This document shows positions 1-6,548 of a stretch of DNA of 8,589 nt, in pieces; the first letter of the stretch is position 1, and every line of letters begins with the position of its first letter. The stretch comes from Campylobacterales bacterium (GTDB lineage Bacteria; Campylobacterota; Campylobacteria; Campylobacterales; QNZT01), in the NCBI GenBank assembly GCA_027080605.1, contig JALWRO010000047.1, positions 1 through 8,589 on the forward strand, read 5' to 3'. Below the pieces are notes generated by a model that was not told where the DNA came from, made no database searches, and saw nothing but the letters and a program-made list of their open reading frames with translations. The position numbers and the translations under genes were made by a program.

Positions 1-38
1 AGTTTCAATCCCTTTAAATCGGGTCATACTTCATGAAC
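1..38 (-). CRISPR. Single CRISPR repeat at the window edge, probably the leader-proximal repeat of an array lying to the left
   Basis: Bases 2-38 read on the plus strand as GTTTCAATCC at the start and CATGAAC at the end, about 37 nt. On the minus strand the unit ends in GGGATTGAAAC. An 8-nt ATTGAAAC tail is the usual crRNA 5' handle of type III repeats, and it is preceded by a short CCC/GGG stem (bases 10-12 with 21-23), so the array is most likely transcribed on the minus strand, in the same direction as the cmr genes. Spacers would then lie left of base 1, and base 1 would be the first spacer base. Only one copy is in view, so the exact repeat ends and the array itself cannot be proven from this window; the call rests on the typical sequence and the adjoining Cmr operon. 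Confidence 0.7.
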
Positions 39-103
39 AGCTGATAAAATCGCTGTTTCGTAAAATTTTAGGACAATGCAAAGTTAAAAAACGTCCGAAA
101 CGA

Positions 104-132
104 CGGTATTTGCAAAAAAAGTTTGCAAACCG
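104..132. repeat. Palindromic repeat copy 1 (paired inverted sites)
   Basis: GTTTGCAAACCG lies at 121-132, and a near-mirror half site CGGTATTTGCAAA lies at 104-116. The two halves form an inverted repeat with one bulged base and a 5-nt gap. The 10-bp core GTTTGCAAAC is itself a perfect palindrome, which is typical of a binding site for a dimeric protein. This is the copy closest to the CRISPR repeat. Confidence 0.65.
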
Positions 133-197
133 GCACATTTTCATGCGCTACTTTCGATAAATTGTAACTTAAACAAAATTAGAAGTGGCTGAATTTG

Positions 198-251
198 GGG
201 CTTATTGAAGGTTTTGTTTAAAAAAAACTTAGTAAAAAAGTTCGCAAACCG
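198..251. repeat. Degenerate 54-bp repeat unit A, ending in palindromic copy 2
   Basis: The unit runs from GGGCTT (198) to GCAAACCG (251). It aligns without gaps to the 54-bp unit at 439-492 with 40 of 54 identical bases by hand count; the last 24 bases, starting at CTTAG, differ at only two positions. The palindromic core here is GTTCGCAAACCG (240-251), one base away from the GTTTGCAAACCG form. A shortened relative occurs at 324-363. Confidence 0.55.
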
Positions 252-274
252 AAAATCTGCAAGGGTGTTTTTGG

Positions 275-363
275 CGGTTTGCAAACTTTTAGCGTTTTTA
301 AGTTTCGCGATGCCCATAAAATGGGGCTTTTGAACTTACATGAAACTAAAAGTTTGCAAACCG
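275..363. repeat. 89-bp element bounded by 18-bp perfect inverted repeats (palindromic copies 3 and 4)
   Basis: CGGTTTGCAAACTTTTAG at 275-292 is the exact reverse complement of bases 346-363. The 53 bases between contain a small CCCAT/ATGGG hairpin (313-325). The identity stops sharply at both ends of each arm. Each arm contains the GTTTGCAAACCG palindrome found singly elsewhere in this region. The element could fold as a cruciform, could be a pair of inverted protein-binding sites, or could be a small non-autonomous mobile element; the sequence alone does not decide. No clear target-site duplication is seen. Confidence 0.6.
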
Positions 364-389
364 ATTCTCAAGAACTTAAAAACAGCTTA

Positions 390-398
390 TTTGCGAAC
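390..398. repeat. Partial palindromic copy (TTTGCGAAC)
   Basis: TTTGCGAAC is the reverse complement of GTTCGCAAA, the first nine bases of the GTTCGCAAACCG copies at 240 and 481. It lacks the flanking CGG. Its position between copies 4 and 5 fits the general pattern of inverted pairs, but at nine bases in AT-rich DNA it could be chance. Confidence 0.3.
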
Positions 399-420
399 TA
401 TTTAAAAAAGTTATATTTCT

Positions 421-449
421 AAAAAATCCCCAAATTCAGGGCTTTTTGT
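421..449 (-). terminator. Weak candidate intrinsic terminator downstream of cmr6
   Basis: On the minus strand, GCCC, a 7-nt loop and GGGGA are followed by six T (ending near 421), with A-rich sequence in front that could extend the stem after two mismatches. It lies about 65 nt after the cmr6 stop. Only three G-C pairs are certain, so termination would be weak and read-through into the CRISPR leader is plausible. Confidence 0.25.
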
Positions 450-500
450 TTTTGAAACTTAAAAACTACTTAGCGAAAAAGTTCGCAAACCGGTTTTGCG
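439..500. repeat. Degenerate repeat unit C with palindromic copy 5
   Basis: This is the partner of the 54-bp unit at 198-251, with GTTCGCAAACCG at 481-492. The copy continues into GGTTTTGCG, so 484-500 forms a dyad CGCAAACC/GGTTTTGCG with one extra T. It ends only 12 bases before the cmr6 stop codon. Confidence 0.55.
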
Positions 501-511
501 TGTTACGGGCT

Positions 512-1579
512 CTATTTTTGGAACAGATCATGGATTTTACAAGCCCATTTTTTAGGTGCCGGTTTGCATTTGTTTGGTCTGTCTCCAATTTTTCCTTTGA
601 TATATGTAAAAAGTTCTTCTTTTTCAATCTCTGAAAGTTTCTCAGTTTGTTCAGCGAGTAAATCGTATATCTCTTTATTTTCGGTTAGTTCGTCTATTTT
701 CTTCTTCAATTGTATTAAAAGGGGTAGTTTGCTGAGTTTTTGATCCTGTTTTTGTTTGCGCTTTTTGGCTTCTATATCATTTATATGTTCATCAATTGAT
801 TCGAAAAATTTCCCTGGATCTTTCTCTGCAATATCTTTGTCGGCAATATGATATTCGTAACTAAGTTGTTCTACTGTGCCGTATCCTACATTTGTTTTTG
901 CACCTATTCCTGTGAAGTTTAGTATTTCACTATATAGTTTCAGGCGCTCTTCTTTTGTAAACAACGGATTTTCGCTTAAGCCGATTTGCAAAATAACTTT
1001 TGTACCAGGTGCTATTTTTAAAAACTTTAGCGGATCAGGTGAGGTTATTTCTCCTTTATGGGGTGTTATGTAATCGTCTGCCAAATATTCCCCTGTGTCA
1101 GTGTTAAAATAACTGTCGTAAAAAATATCTTTTGTTGTTATGTTATCAATGCTTTTTCGATCATCGGTATTTTTCCCAAATATGGATTTTTCTATTTCAT
1201 AAAGCTCTTTATAGGTAAGCGATTTACCCAAAACATCATTTATAAACGCAAGCCTTTCATGATCGTTTCCATCGGCGGGGAACATTGATCTTAGTGTGCC
1301 TTTTAGCGAACTTCCGGGGATGTATGGCAGTCCTGTTGTAAAGTCAAAAGAGAAACCAAGTTTAAAATCATCATTTTCCGAACTAATATGTTCGTAGCCC
1401 AGTCCCAGAGACAATCCCGGGTAATTTGTACGAAATGTGAGTTTTATACTATTTGGAATGTCAAAGTACTCTTTTGAAGATATTTGACAGGTTTTTGACC
1501 TTTCGATAATTTTTTTGCCAAAATCAACTTTATTGGTAGGATCAAGCATACGATAAAAGGTAAATCCTAAATTTTCCAT
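512..1579 (-). CDS. cmr6: Type III-B CRISPR RAMP protein Cmr6
   Basis: The 355-aa product is a Cmr6-type RAMP protein, a subunit of the Cmr RNA-targeting effector complex in the cytoplasm; in known complexes Cmr6 sits at the crRNA 3' end next to Cmr1. Visible hallmarks are the early motif GLPYIPGSSLKGTLR (residues 83-97) and the glycine-rich loop GIGAKTNVGYG (224-234), both typical of Cmr6. Residues from about 240 to 355 form a lysine- and glutamate-rich, probably helical extension with a late Cys-containing tail (KCKPAPKKWACK). The ATG start overlaps the end of cmr5 by 13 bases and has AAAGGG 8-9 nt upstream, so translation is probably coupled to cmr5. It is the last gene of the operon; the stop TAG is followed by the repeat-rich leader region. 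Confidence 0.93.
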   Translation of the reverse strand: MENLGFTFYRMLDPTNKVDFGKKIIERSKTCQISSKEYFDIPNSIKLTFRTNYPGLSLGLGYEHISSENDDFKLGFSFDFTTGLPYIPGSSLKGTLRSMFPADGNDHERLAFINDVLGKSLTYKELYEIEKSIFGKNTDDRKSIDNITTKDIFYDSYFNTDTGEYLADDYITPHKGEITSPDPLKFLKIAPGTKVILQIGLSENPLFTKEERLKLYSEILNFTGIGAKTNVGYGTVEQLSYEYHIADKDIAEKDPGKFFESIDEHINDIEAKKRKQKQDQKLSKLPLLIQLKKKIDELTENKEIYDLLAEQTEKLSEIEKEELFTYIKGKIGDRPNKCKPAPKKWACKIHDLFQK

Positions 1580-1941
1580 GGTGACATCCCTTTTTTTAGT
1601 TTGAAAACTCTAAGTGCCATCTTAAAAGCGATGGCGCTATCAATGAGTTTTGATTTTTCCAATGGATTGTTTTTTAAGTGCTCTATCAGGTCTTCGACTT
1701 CCATCAGCTTTTTTATGACACTTATCATCTCTTCGCGTGGAAATCTTGCACTATGATTGTTGTCTTCATAAAATGTAACGGCTTGTATAGGACCTGCAAG
1801 TGTCACCGCAACGGCAAATGAGGAGACGTATCCCATAAATTCATTGGGTACTGCATTTTCATTTTCATTGTAAATATTTTTATTTTCCTCGATATATTTT
1901 ATAGCTTTCGGTATGCTTTGTTCAATATATTTTTTATTCAT
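1567..1941 (-). CDS. cmr5: Type III-B CRISPR protein Cmr5 (small subunit)
   Basis: The 124-aa, largely helical protein matches Cmr5 in size, in position between cmr4 and cmr6, and in the segment GYVSSFAVAVTLAGPIQAVTF (near residues 38-58), which resembles the GY.SS...GL.PA.AFY pattern of the family. Cmr5 forms the small-subunit filament that lines the target RNA in the Cmr complex. I chose the ATG at 1941-1939 rather than an in-frame upstream ATG at 1971: it begins one base after the cmr4 stop, has AGAGGTG four bases upstream, and gives the family's usual length, whereas the longer form would overlap cmr4 by 29 bases with no ribosome-binding site. The 3' end overlaps cmr6 by 13 bases. Confidence 0.92.
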   Translation of the reverse strand: MNKKYIEQSIPKAIKYIEENKNIYNENENAVPNEFMGYVSSFAVAVTLAGPIQAVTFYEDNNHSARFPREEMISVIKKLMEVEDLIEHLKNNPLEKSKLIDSAIAFKMALRVFKLKKGMSPWKI

Positions 1942-1942
1942 T

Positions 1943-2746
1943 TTACACCTCTTTAAATTGACAAATTCCATAACCTATGGAAGCATTTGCGCCAACCTGA
2001 ATGTTTGTATTCATATCTGCAATAAAGTCATCAAATATTGTTTTTATATCTTCTTCATCACTTTTATCGTAGTCGGTCGGCGTGATGATATAGCTGTAAA
2101 AGTGTGTATGTCTTGGTATGACTTCTTCATAAAAGAGATTGTTGTCATCTTCTTCATGTTTTGCTATTTTATTTCTTGTAATGATAGGGAGGGAGATAGT
2201 TTTGAAACTTCGTTCATCCATAAGGACAATAGGCTTACTGCCAAAAAGTTCTTTTGATATTTCTTGAAGCTCTTGTGCTTTGGAATTATCCGCTTCAAAA
2301 TCTTCTATCCAGCACTGTTCATCATTGGTTGAAATATACACACCTTCTTTTATATTGGGGATGTTTAAGTCTAATGTTTCGTTTTTAAGTATCTGATAAT
2401 TTGAAAGATAGTCTTCTAAAATTTGAGGTGTTGTTGCTAAAAAATATAGTTGGGTATTTGACCGCACAGGTAAACCCAGTAAATGTGCAGGTAAAAATTT
2501 CACTTCTCCCGCACTCGCACTGTCTTTTTCGGCGTGTCCAAAAATGGTCTCTATTTTCTTTTTTGAGAGATTTTGTGTTTCGAAGTGGTCTCTGATGGCA
2601 CCTTTTAGGCTTGAAGAGTTTATCATAGGTATTTCAGTTACAGGGTCTCTTTGTACGAGATTATCCACTACACCAAAGTTTTGATCACCTGAACCCGCGT
2701 GTAAGTTTGAAAGCGTTGTAATGTGAAATAGTACTGTTTTTGTCAT
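1943..2746 (-). CDS. cmr4: Type III-B CRISPR RAMP protein Cmr4 (backbone, target-RNA cleaving subunit)
   Basis: The 267-aa RAMP protein has the classical Cmr4 N-terminus: a LHAGSG motif (residues 15-20), then GVVDNLVQRD (25-34) and the SSSLKGAIR motif (about 44-52). By alignment with characterised Cmr4 proteins, Asp28 in GVVDN is the residue expected to cleave target RNA at 6-nt intervals, and it is present, so RNase activity should be intact. The C-terminal glycine-rich loop GANASIGYG (about 251-259) is also typical. Several copies are expected to form the backbone along the crRNA. The ATG overlaps the cmr3 stop in an ATGA, with AAAGGAGA six bases upstream. Confidence 0.95.
   Translation of the reverse strand: MTKTVLFHITTLSNLHAGSGDQNFGVVDNLVQRDPVTEIPMINSSSLKGAIRDHFETQNLSKKKIETIFGHAEKDSASAGEVKFLPAHLLGLPVRSNTQLYFLATTPQILEDYLSNYQILKNETLDLNIPNIKEGVYISTNDEQCWIEDFEADNSKAQELQEISKELFGSKPIVLMDERSFKTISLPIITRNKIAKHEEDDNNLFYEEVIPRHTHFYSYIITPTDYDKSDEEDIKTIFDDFIADMNTNIQVGANASIGYGICQFKEV
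1946..1952 (-). promoter_or_regulatory. Ribosome-binding site that fixes the cmr5 start
   Basis: AGAGGTG on the minus strand sits just before TAAA and the ATG at 1941. It lies at the end of cmr4 and supports the shorter 124-aa cmr5 product. Confidence 0.75.
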
Positions 2747-3870
2747 GCTGTTTCTCCTTTTGTAAGTAAACTGTTGAAGTTAAATCTATCGTTTAATAGT
2801 CCTGTATGAAAGTCATCTTTAAAATAGATGACAGAACCTCTTGGTATGTAGTGTTGTTGCTGGGATTTTGAATATTTGGAAGATGCTCTATGCTGTTTTT
2901 CCTTTGTCCTCTCCATAAAAGCATGTGCAATATAATTTTGATTAATCATAAATGCAATGTCGTTAAAATTTTGTATAGCAATATCTCCAAGTGCAATAGC
3001 TTTTGAATTCTCATGAAGTGTTACAGGATAATACTTTTGTGTGTTTTCGTCATAATCTTCAATTTTTAAGCGAAATGATGATCGTTCTGCTCCAAGATAG
3101 ACAAAACCTTCATGTTCCGGTAGATCTTCGTTCAGGTCGACAATGAAGGCGAATTCATATTTTTCATCTGCAAAGGTATATGATGTTTTGTGATAAAAAC
3201 TTCCTTCATCATCTGCTTGGACTGTTCTTGTCTTTTTATTTCGCTTAATCCCAACCTGAGTGACATCTTTAAATACCTCATATAGCGGTAAGAGATTTAA
3301 ATTTGCCAGATATTTTTCGTTTATTTCTGTTTCGTATGCTCTGAAAGGTATGTTGTTTTTTTGATATGCTTCCCAAAATGCAGAGGTAGTAAGCGCCTCT
3401 ACAGTACCGATTTTAGGATTATAGTTTGGGATATGGTATGTTTTTGACCTGTTTTTATTTGCTACTTGTATGATATCGTCGGTGTTATGCTTTGTGATTT
3501 CTAAACCAGTGTCTTTCGGAGCGATAAAATGAAAATCTGTAACAGCGTTGTTATTTGTACTAATGATAAATACAGGTGAAATTGTATTTACAATGCCGAA
3601 AGATTCCTCTTTTTGGCTTTTATCGTTTTTGTCAAAGCCTCCGACAAGTCTAAAAGCTTTTTGAAAGTTATTGTTTTTTACCCATCTGCCTCTTCTCCTC
3701 AGGGCAACTAGTCCGTGACTTTGCAAAATAAAAAAGCGTAACATCCCCAAAATATGTGTCTGTTGAGGAAAAAGTGAAGATGTTACGTCATGAAGTGTGT
3801 CATCTGAAAAAGTTTTGTTCGTGCCAAAGAAAAATGGTGTGAGAGGTTTTAATCTTATGAGTTTTTTCAT
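2743..3870 (-). CDS. cmr3: Type III-B CRISPR RAMP protein Cmr3
   Basis: The 375-aa protein begins with the Cmr3 signature LKPLTPFFFGTNKTF (residues 7-21), followed by SLFPQQTHILGMLR (32-45), which corresponds to the family's S.FPP....G.LR motif. Near the C-terminus PRGSVIYF (about 343-350) matches the AGSV.Y strand of the family. In known complexes Cmr3 pairs with Cmr2 and holds the 5' handle of the crRNA. The ATG follows directly on the cmr2 TAG stop without a gap, and GGAGA lies upstream within cmr2. Its 3' end overlaps cmr4 in an ATGA. Nothing suggests damage. Confidence 0.94.
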   Translation of the reverse strand: MKKLIRLKPLTPFFFGTNKTFSDDTLHDVTSSLFPQQTHILGMLRFFILQSHGLVALRRRGRWVKNNNFQKAFRLVGGFDKNDKSQKEESFGIVNTISPVFIISTNNNAVTDFHFIAPKDTGLEITKHNTDDIIQVANKNRSKTYHIPNYNPKIGTVEALTTSAFWEAYQKNNIPFRAYETEINEKYLANLNLLPLYEVFKDVTQVGIKRNKKTRTVQADDEGSFYHKTSYTFADEKYEFAFIVDLNEDLPEHEGFVYLGAERSSFRLKIEDYDENTQKYYPVTLHENSKAIALGDIAIQNFNDIAFMINQNYIAHAFMERTKEKQHRASSKYSKSQQQHYIPRGSVIYFKDDFHTGLLNDRFNFNSLLTKGETA

Positions 3871-5436
3871 CTATCTGTCTCCTCTTAAGTGCTTGATTGT
3901 TGACAAGAGAGCGGAAAAGTGTGTGAAATGTGTGTCGAAGAGTTCTTCTCTTTTTTCGGTGGATGGCGTAGCAGTCAAGTTTTTTTGATAGAGCTTTAAT
4001 TCTTCTGTCAACAGGTTTCTTGTAAGTGTTAAAGTTTGTTGTGTCATTGTGTCATCATGTATTTCTTTGTTGAAATTGTTTTCAAAAAAGTTTTCTATTT
4101 TTTCTGAAAGTTTTGCATCTTTATAGTTGTTTGCAATTGCTTTCAGTAAGTTTTTTGAGCGTTGCAGATTGTGTGTAATACTGTGAGGAAGTGCACTTTG
4201 CTCTGCATCGAGTTCTATTTCCAGAAGATTACTGAAAAGCTCATACGAAGTACTGTTCAAGATAATATCCACTGTAAAAGTTTGCCCCGAATGTTTGATA
4301 AGTTCTACTACTGCTTTGTTCATCTCGTTGCTTTGTTTCGCGATGGAAAAAAGATTGTACAAGGCTTTTTGCAATGCCTGATAAAGTGGTTTTTTGTAAT
4401 AAAAAATAGTTACACCGAAAGATTGTGAGACGTTTTCAGCCTCATAAATATTTAGCTCTTTTATGATTTCTTTAAATTTGTTATCAAGTTCTTTTAAAAA
4501 ATCAAAAACTGTTTTTTGTTCCGGTGCTATAATTGGAGCAAATGCCAGCATATCATCTCCTCCGGCGTAGACGACTTGTGCCTTATATTTTGATGCTACC
4601 GATGGTATCTCTTTCGCAAAATCAAGTAGTTTTTGAGAAAAGAGTTTGATTTGTTCAGGGTCAGTATCGATTTTTTTTAATATGGCACCGATTCTGTCTC
4701 CATCTCCTTGTATGAGTGCCATATATTTTTTATGTGTTTTTTCTCCTTTGAGGGCTTCTTCTTCTCGTTTGTCGTCTTCCTTGTCATTATAAGTATAGTC
4801 TATAGTTTTGCCAAGGGCTATCTCCAAAACGGAAGGAAAGTCACTTTTTTTCTCTCCAAAAGCATCATCTTTCAGAAATGATTGATGAAACTTTCTTTGC
4901 AGATATATAAGTGGATTGACTTTTTCTCCTTCCTGATCTCTTAGTTGTTTATACTTGTCTGGAAAGATAATAAACTCTCTATGCAATTCACATACATCCA
5001 GCTTGTTCGTTATCTCTTTGAGTGAGAATTTGTCTGTAATGAGATAGGAAATTTGGAAATAGTTTTTGAAAAACTCTTCTATTTCTGTTTTTTGCTTACT
5101 GTTTTTTTGAGGATCAATATTTATAACACCGTTCACAATCAAATCGATACTATCTTTTACGAAAGTATTTACATCGTCTTGTATGTCTTCTTTTGTTTTT
5201 TCACTGGAGACTATTAATCTGTCATGAAACATACCGACACCGTTTTGTGAGTCAAAAAGCGATTTTATCTCTTTATGGTATGGAAGAATCAGGGAGTATT
5301 GCATTTCATGAAATCGAATGAGTAAATTTTTCATAAAATATGAGAACAGATAACTTCCTGCAAAGAGCTCTTTTGTTTTTTTAGATTCCATCAATGTTTC
5401 AACGATGGGTCCGATGGTAAGGGCGAGGTAAGTCAT
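3871..5436 (-). CDS. cmr2: Type III-B CRISPR large subunit Cmr2/Cas10, HD-less, with an intact GGDD motif
   Basis: The 521-aa protein is the signalling subunit of the Cmr complex. It starts directly at the first palm-like domain (IGPIVETLMESKKTKELFAGSY, residues 8-29, the family's IGPVQ...ARKTRDLWAGSY). The second palm domain carries QGDGDRIG (243-250) and AGGDD (291-295), the metal- and nucleotide-binding residues, followed by SFGVTIFYYKKPLYQAL (339-355). Many Cmr2 proteins are several hundred residues longer because of an N-terminal HD nuclease domain, which is absent here, so no HD DNase activity is expected. Only one cysteine (149) exists, so the usual paired-cysteine zinc finger is missing. 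It should convert ATP, possibly with SAM, to a second messenger on target RNA binding. The ATG overlaps the cmr1 stop (ATGA), with AAAGGA seven bases upstream. Confidence 0.95.
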   Translation of the reverse strand: MTYLALTIGPIVETLMESKKTKELFAGSYLFSYFMKNLLIRFHEMQYSLILPYHKEIKSLFDSQNGVGMFHDRLIVSSEKTKEDIQDDVNTFVKDSIDLIVNGVINIDPQKNSKQKTEIEEFFKNYFQISYLITDKFSLKEITNKLDVCELHREFIIFPDKYKQLRDQEGEKVNPLIYLQRKFHQSFLKDDAFGEKKSDFPSVLEIALGKTIDYTYNDKEDDKREEEALKGEKTHKKYMALIQGDGDRIGAILKKIDTDPEQIKLFSQKLLDFAKEIPSVASKYKAQVVYAGGDDMLAFAPIIAPEQKTVFDFLKELDNKFKEIIKELNIYEAENVSQSFGVTIFYYKKPLYQALQKALYNLFSIAKQSNEMNKAVVELIKHSGQTFTVDIILNSTSYELFSNLLEIELDAEQSALPHSITHNLQRSKNLLKAIANNYKDAKLSEKIENFFENNFNKEIHDDTMTQQTLTLTRNLLTEELKLYQKNLTATPSTEKREELFDTHFTHFSALLSTIKHLRGDR

Positions 5437-6548
5437 GCTTCTATCCTTTGGTAACCGAAATCTTTGGTTAATGTACTATCCAAAAAGTCTACTAAATTAA
5501 AATCTAAGGGAACTGTTACAGGAGTGTCATTCAAGTTTTGTCTTTGACCTTTGATTCTGAAATCGAATCTTTTCCCTTCAATTGTTTTGCTAGGATTTGG
5601 CAGAACGTAAATAGTGTTATTAAAAACTTTGTAAGTGATAGGTGATTTGTATCTTTGTACATTATCAAGAGAAATAATTTCAATATAGATTTTGTCTTTA
5701 CTATGATTATCATCTCTTTTTAAATATTCATTTTGTTCTGCGGTACCTAAGAGTGCACGAATGTATTGGTACTGATATGTTCTATCATTTTTATTGCAAG
5801 TTACTGGAGGATGTTCATATTTTAATTCTTTATATACAGCAGGGAAATTTTCTTGCATTCTGGTTTTTATCATTTTCTTTTCCCAACGGATTTTGTTGTT
5901 ACACATATACTCAAATAGTTTAGCTTTTGTATAAGGTTTGTTTCTCCCGCTTTTTAATATTTGATAATCATTATTTATTGTTTTTAGAGGTTCATTTGAA
6001 GTTCTTTTGTAAAATATTGGATGTTTTTTCTTCAGTATTTTTTCATATTGTTCTTGGTCTATATCTAAAGAGAAGGAACCAAAACCTTTTGTCTGTCTTG
6101 TTCCAAAGTTTTCATAAATAAGTACATGTTTCAATGCTTCCGAAATTAGTTCGTTCATATTTGGAATGAGTGATTTGATTGTGATTTTTATACTTGAATT
6201 TTGAATAGCTTTTAAATCTCCAAAATAAGAGCCTATTTGTCTAGTGTCACTAATATTTTCTTTCTTGATGTATGTTTTATATTCAATCTCTTTTATCTTG
6301 CTGGCAGAAATATGTATTTTATATACGGATGATCCTTTATCCGATGGGAAATAATATTCGTTTGTGATCAAATTCTTATATTTTTCATACAGTGTACGAT
6401 CTATATCTTTTAGGTCATCTCTGATGAAGTTATCCAACTTTGGCTTCAACTCCGTAGACCTCAAAGTCGCACCGGGTTGATCACTTTGAAAGTGAATGAT
6501 GGGTGTGTGTTGTTTGAGTGTAAACTCAAGTTTATATTTACTTGACAC
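5433..6548 (-). CDS. cmr1: Type III-B CRISPR RAMP protein Cmr1
   Basis: The 371-aa protein is a divergent Cmr1-type RAMP protein, expected at the crRNA 3' end of the Cmr complex. The N-terminus LKQHTPIIHF (residues 11-20) with ELKPKLDNF (33-41) occupies the place of the family's TP...G....E.RP...G..R pattern, and the glycine-rich loop FGTRQTKGFGSF (148-159) is the strongest signature. The position at the head of the cmr2-cmr6 series supports the call. The start is GTG at 6548-6546, five bases after a near-perfect AGGAGGT; the start region overlaps the 3' end of the upstream small ORF by 11 bases, so translation is probably coupled. The C-terminal half is less recognisable; confidence in the subfamily is slightly lower than for the other Cmr genes. 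Confidence 0.85.
   Translation of the reverse strand: MSSKYKLEFTLKQHTPIIHFQSDQPGATLRSTELKPKLDNFIRDDLKDIDRTLYEKYKNLITNEYYFPSDKGSSVYKIHISASKIKEIEYKTYIKKENISDTRQIGSYFGDLKAIQNSSIKITIKSLIPNMNELISEALKHVLIYENFGTRQTKGFGSFSLDIDQEQYEKILKKKHPIFYKRTSNEPLKTINNDYQILKSGRNKPYTKAKLFEYMCNNKIRWEKKMIKTRMQENFPAVYKELKYEHPPVTCNKNDRTYQYQYIRALLGTAEQNEYLKRDDNHSKDKIYIEIISLDNVQRYKSPITYKVFNNTIYVLPNPSKTIEGKRFDFRIKGQRQNLNDTPVTVPLDFNLVDFLDSTLTKDFGYQRIEA

Larger units (their letters stand above)
39..511 (-). promoter_or_regulatory. Presumed CRISPR leader / intergenic region between cmr6 and the array, rich in palindromic repeats
   Basis: No credible gene is seen in these 473 bases; open frames are short and without a convincing start. 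If the array runs on the minus strand, this is its leader. It is AT-rich and carries the palindromic core GTTYGCAAACCG at 121-132, 240-251, 275-286 (opposite orientation), 352-363 and 481-492, annotated separately. A possible -10 box (TAAAAT, minus strand, 70-65) would start a transcript about 20 nt before the first repeat, but no good -35 goes with it. The array could also be fed by read-through from the cmr operon, which is co-directional. Confidence 0.5.

Noticed and set aside
39..511. Further CRISPR repeats in the 39-511 region
   Set aside because: No second copy of the GTTTCAATCCC unit is found; the repeats here have a different sequence (GTTYGCAAACCG) and irregular spacing of over 100 bp.
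560..571. Extra copy of the leader palindrome (CGGTTTGCATTTG) inside the cmr6 3' end
   Set aside because: Only nine bases match and they lie in coding sequence; it may be a relic of the repeat array but is not distinguishable from chance.
446..634. Plus-strand open frame of 62 codons spanning the leader and the cmr6 3' end
   Set aside because: It is a shadow of AT-rich non-coding DNA and the antisense of cmr6; no ribosome-binding site, Phe/Lys-rich low-complexity product.
1942..1971. Longer cmr5 form starting at the ATG at 1971
   Set aside because: It would overlap cmr4 by 29 bases with no ribosome-binding site, while the ATG at 1941 follows the cmr4 stop by one base and has AGAGGTG in front.
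1913..2257. Plus-strand open frame of 114 codons opposite cmr4
   Set aside because: It is entirely antisense to well-supported cmr4/cmr5, and its product is an unordered Phe/Ile/Cys-rich sequence without a family resemblance.
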